The position numbers and the translations under genes were made by a program. Below are positions 61,357-64,000 of a stretch of DNA of 64,000 nucleotides, one piece after another. The stretch covers positions 278,001 to 342,000 of the forward strand of contig JALUTQ010000003.1 of the NCBI GenBank assembly GCA_032718865.1, written 5' to 3'. Source of the stretch: Tilletia caries (Eukaryota > Basidiomycota > Exobasidiomycetes > Tilletiales > Tilletiaceae). A model generated the notes under the pieces. That model saw only the letters and a program-made list of their open reading frames with translations, had not been told where the DNA came from and ran no database searches. How positions within the stretch are numbered: the first letter of the stretch is position 1; each line of letters opens with the position of its first letter.

Positions 61357-63278
61357 ATGGCACCGCGGACAGTGAAGACGTCGCACGGAGAGGCGATCGG
61401 CCCGCTTCAGGCTGCCGAGCTCCTCCGCGCACGCCGCATCGCAACCGGAAAGACCGCACTCACCCCCGAGGAAGAGGCACACCAAGCAGCGCGCCAGGCA
61501 GAACAGCCCACCGCACAGGACGCGCTCCCACTCGGCAGGCTCCTCGCCTCCACCGAGAAGCGCATACGCGACGGCGCCATTCGCTCCCTCGCTGCCTTTG
61601 TCTCCCGCCCCAGCAGCAGCAGCAGTAGTGCCCACCAGGACGACCCTCCATCGACCTCGGCTGTCATCTTGCCAGCAGAGATGGCCAAGCTCTGGAAGGG
61701 CATCTTCTACTGCTTCTGGATGTCCGACAAGCCTCTCGTGCAGCAGGCCCTCGCCTCAGAACTTGCCCAACTCGTCCTCCGCATCGCAAACCCGCCGCAG
61801 GGAAAGAAGCGGTCCAGCACTGAAGAGCAGCAGGAACAGCACGACGCCCTCGATCCCGGCAGGGTCGACTCCGCCATCGCTTTCCTCCAAGGCTTCTGGG
61901 CCGCCATGGCAAGGGAATGGCCTTTGATCGACAAGCACAGGTGAGAATCGAGATCCTGTCACCCTACGCTGCGATGCACTTGTCCCTGCTCACACTCTCC
62001 CCGACTGTATGCAGGGTCGACAAATACCTCCTCCTCATGCGCCGGTTCACAGGCGCCGGCTTCCAACTCTGCCAGCTCACCAACTGGGACCCGTCCGCCC
62101 TCGCAAGACTGAACGACGTTCTTACCACACCCACGCCCGCACCAGGCAGCGCTTCCCAGGACGATTCCAACGACCCCTTCGCAAGGGGCGGACCAGGGCC
62201 CCTCGCAGTACACGACATCAAGCTGCCTGACAGCATCTCCTACCACGTCGCTGATATCTGGGTAGATGAGCTCTCCAACGCACTAGCAACCGCAGATGAG
62301 CCATCATCATCATCATCATCATCGCGCGCCGCTCCACTACCAGAAGTGTTCCAACCGATCATGGCAGCCCTCTCCCGCGCCGCACTCTCGAAGATGTACG
62401 ACCGAATCCTACAGAGCAGCCTTCAGCCCCTGCTTGACGATCTCCAGAAGGCTATCGAGTTCTTGGACGTCATTGCAGGGGAGGACGATGACGATCTTGA
62501 TGATGACCACGAAGCGGAAGGAGAGGAGCAGGGCGAGGGAAAAGCCAAGTCTAAAGGCGCTTCAAGACCAAAGCGGAATGCTCAGAGAAAACCCGACGAA
62601 GGAGCAGACGGAGAGGAAGACGACGACTTTGACATCGAGGAGCTATGGGAAGCTCTCGATTACCCCTCGCTCTTGCAGTCGGCCCTGACGTTGGACGCGT
62701 CGTCGCAGCCAACCACCATCGACACGCAAGCCGCCCGGCCTGCCAAGCGCGCAAAGTCGTCCAAAGCGACACGGAAGGAAGCAGAGCTCGAACCAGAAAT
62801 GCAGACGACTCCTTCCTCCCCAACGCCGTCAGCAAAGACTCTCCTATGCCGCGCCCGCAAACTCCGACTCGACATCTACCTCGCCCTCCGCGCAGCAGCA
62901 CGCAGTACATCGACTACCACCACACCCGCGAACCCCGCCCGGGCCCGCTCGCTCGAGAAACTTGTCCGCTCCCAACTCTCCCCAACGGAAGACCCCGAGC
63001 CCCAGTCCCCCTCCGACGAAGGCGTCCTCTCCGCCTCCGAGCGCCGCACACTCGAACGCAAGGTCCGGATGGAGCGTGCGAAGGCGAGGATCTTGAGACG
63101 GAAGAGGAACGTGGAGATGCAGGCTGCTGTTATGCGGAAGGCGGCGGAGAGGAGGGCGAAGAAGGCGAAGGTTGCCAGTCAGGGGAGGGCCGCGGCTGAG
63201 AAGGCTAGGTTGGGGATGGACGGGCCGGTCGTTATTGGGCCTTCGCTTTCGCGTAAGCTGGCGCGACGGAAGAAGTGA
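61357..63278 (+). CDS. RRP1: Ribosomal RNA-processing protein Rrp1 (Nop52 family)
   Basis: 615 aa from two exons, 61357-61940 and 62015-63278 (sum 1848 nt). Rrp1 is a nucleolar protein of early 60S assembly, needed for 27S pre-rRNA processing. Conserved helical-repeat blocks are LGRLLASTEKRIRDGAIRSL, LWKGIFYCFWMSDKPLVQQA with LASELAQLVLRI, FLQGFWAAMAREWPLIDKHR, then across the intron VDKYLLLMRRFTGAGFQLCQ, followed by the region up to ISYHVADIWVDELSNAL. The C-terminal half is acidic and then strongly basic (EDDDDLDDDHEAEGEEQGEG; RKVRMERAKARILRRKRNVE), as usual for nucleolar proteins, ending SRKLARRKK. The start ATG follows the shared promoter closely. It ends 124 bp from the convergent SDO1 gene. 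Confidence 0.92.
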
Positions 63279-63402
63279 TCCTTTCCTTTTTCCCCCTTTC
63301 TTTTGTCTCCCCTGCATTTGATGCCTGACGTGAAATGATTTGTGTAGAATTCAATTTCAACGGGACACGGCTTTTTCTTCCGTTCTTGATCATTTTTTTT
63401 CT

Positions 63403-63625
63403 CTAATCGATTCTCTCGTCGCCGTCGTGGCCATCTAGCACAGTTGCGAAGCTGAGCGTCTCTACGCGTCCCCTGCCCTTGGTCTCCTCCTCCAACAGCT
63501 CGTTGATGAGTCGCAGCGAGCCAGGACTGATCATCGCGATCTGCATGGGAATGAGGTAAAAGCAACGTTGATCAGCTCGACGTCCCGAGGGGGAAGGGAA
63601 GGGAAGGGAAGCAGGGCAGCGAACG

Positions 63626-63657
<32 letters not shown>

Positions 63658-64000
63658 GTACCAATTCCCACTCATCCGTCCAATCCTCATCCTCCACCTT
63701 CTCCACCAACGGCACCACCTTCTCCTTAATCCGCTTCCCGTCCTTATTCGGCATCGTAACCCGCACCTTCATCCGCGCCCTCTCAATCGGGATCGTCTTC
63801 TTCTCCTGCAAGATCTTGATCAACTCCAACGCCTGACTCTTCGCGCTCTTGCCCGGCTTCACGCTGAAATGCACCTCGGCCATCGCTTTTTCGATCATCC
63901 CCACGGTGTAGGGCCGTTGCGAGCGCGGGTCGATGCATTTCTCGACGACTTGGGTTGCGATGTCGCGCCAGGTTGAGGAGAGCTCGTGCGAGCGTTCCTT
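63403..64000 (-). CDS. SDO1: Ribosome maturation protein Sdo1/SBDS, N-terminal part outside window
   Basis: Two exons are visible: 64000 (window edge) to 63662, and 63540-63403, ending with TAG 63403-63405. Sdo1/SBDS works with the GTPase Efl1 to release the anti-association factor Tif6/eIF6 from 60S subunits in the cytoplasm. The visible part covers the middle and C-terminal domains: ELSSTWRDIATQVVEKCIDP, RPYTVGMIEKAMAEVHFSVK, KSAKSQALELIKILQEKKTI, PIERARMKVRVTMPNKDGKR, then EDEDWTDEWEL joined to IAMISPGSLRLINELLEEET. The intron (63541-63661) contains a (GA)n tract at 63628-63653. About 90-100 N-terminal residues (the RNA-binding FYSH domain) are missing because the window ends. Confidence 0.94.
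63628..63653. repeat. (GA)n microsatellite in SDO1 intron
   Basis: Uninterrupted GAGAGA run of about 26 bp directly upstream of the splice donor (minus strand). Confidence 0.85.

Noticed and set aside
1..64000. tRNA, rRNA and CRISPR
   Set aside because: I looked for GGTTCGA-type B boxes in context, rRNA-like stretches and spaced identical repeats. None was convincing.

Overview
The window reads as nuclear DNA of a filamentous or yeast-like fungus, most likely a basidiomycete. Genes carry short introns (about 50-110 nt, GTGAGT/GTACGT donors, CAG or TAG acceptors). Intergenic spaces are compact, GC content is moderate to high, and the mobile elements are of types common in basidiomycetes. Ustilaginomycotina or Pucciniomycotina both fit; the sequence alone does not settle the class. 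No prokaryotic genes, tRNA, rRNA or CRISPR were seen.

Left part (1-9.7 kb) is a transposon island. It starts with the 3' part of a tyrosine-recombinase pseudogene. Next comes a 955-bp non-autonomous Tc1/mariner-type element (1365-2319). Then comes a pogo/Tigger-type DNA transposon (2949-9687) with about 119-bp terminal inverted repeats and TA target duplications. Nested inside the pogo element, just upstream of its transposase start codon, is a 3.1-kb LTR element (3171-6290; LTRs 305 and 284 bp; 5-bp duplication GTTTT). Its interior holds no gag-pol. It carries broken host-gene pieces instead: the 5' two-thirds of a mitochondrial F1-ATP synthase gamma subunit gene, and a segment resembling a HAM1-like N-terminal domain. 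This captured-gene LTR element is the most striking object in the window. A fourth element, a Tc1 transposon with perfect 31-bp inverted repeats and a decayed transposase, lies at 22376-23986.

Middle part (9.7-36.5 kb) is loosely packed. It holds a small hypothetical ORF, a secreted two-domain protein with a TATA box, a large low-complexity protein, an ARMT1/DUF89-type phosphatase, a PSP1-domain protein, and a three-repeat MYB transcription factor with a glutamine-rich tract and a long upstream region.

Right part (37-64 kb) is gene dense and mostly arranged as divergent pairs with 180-300 bp shared promoters and convergent ends: DBP3/PNO1, PRI2/CWC27, an EFM2-like methyltransferase/uridine phosphorylase, a ZIP4/SPO22-like gene/CSM1 (both meiotic), and a mitochondrial HMG-box protein/RRP1. 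RPS8, TCTP and SDO1 complete it. Ribosome biogenesis is strongly represented (DBP3, PNO1, RPS8, RRP1, SDO1). The palindrome CACGTG recurs in several of these promoters, and an ACGCGT (MCB-type) site lies in the PRI2 and ZIP4/CSM1 promoters.

Exon boundaries were read by eye from splice signals. For the genes where I give exon sums, the coding lengths divide by three. Functional names rest on recognised motifs, not on database searches.
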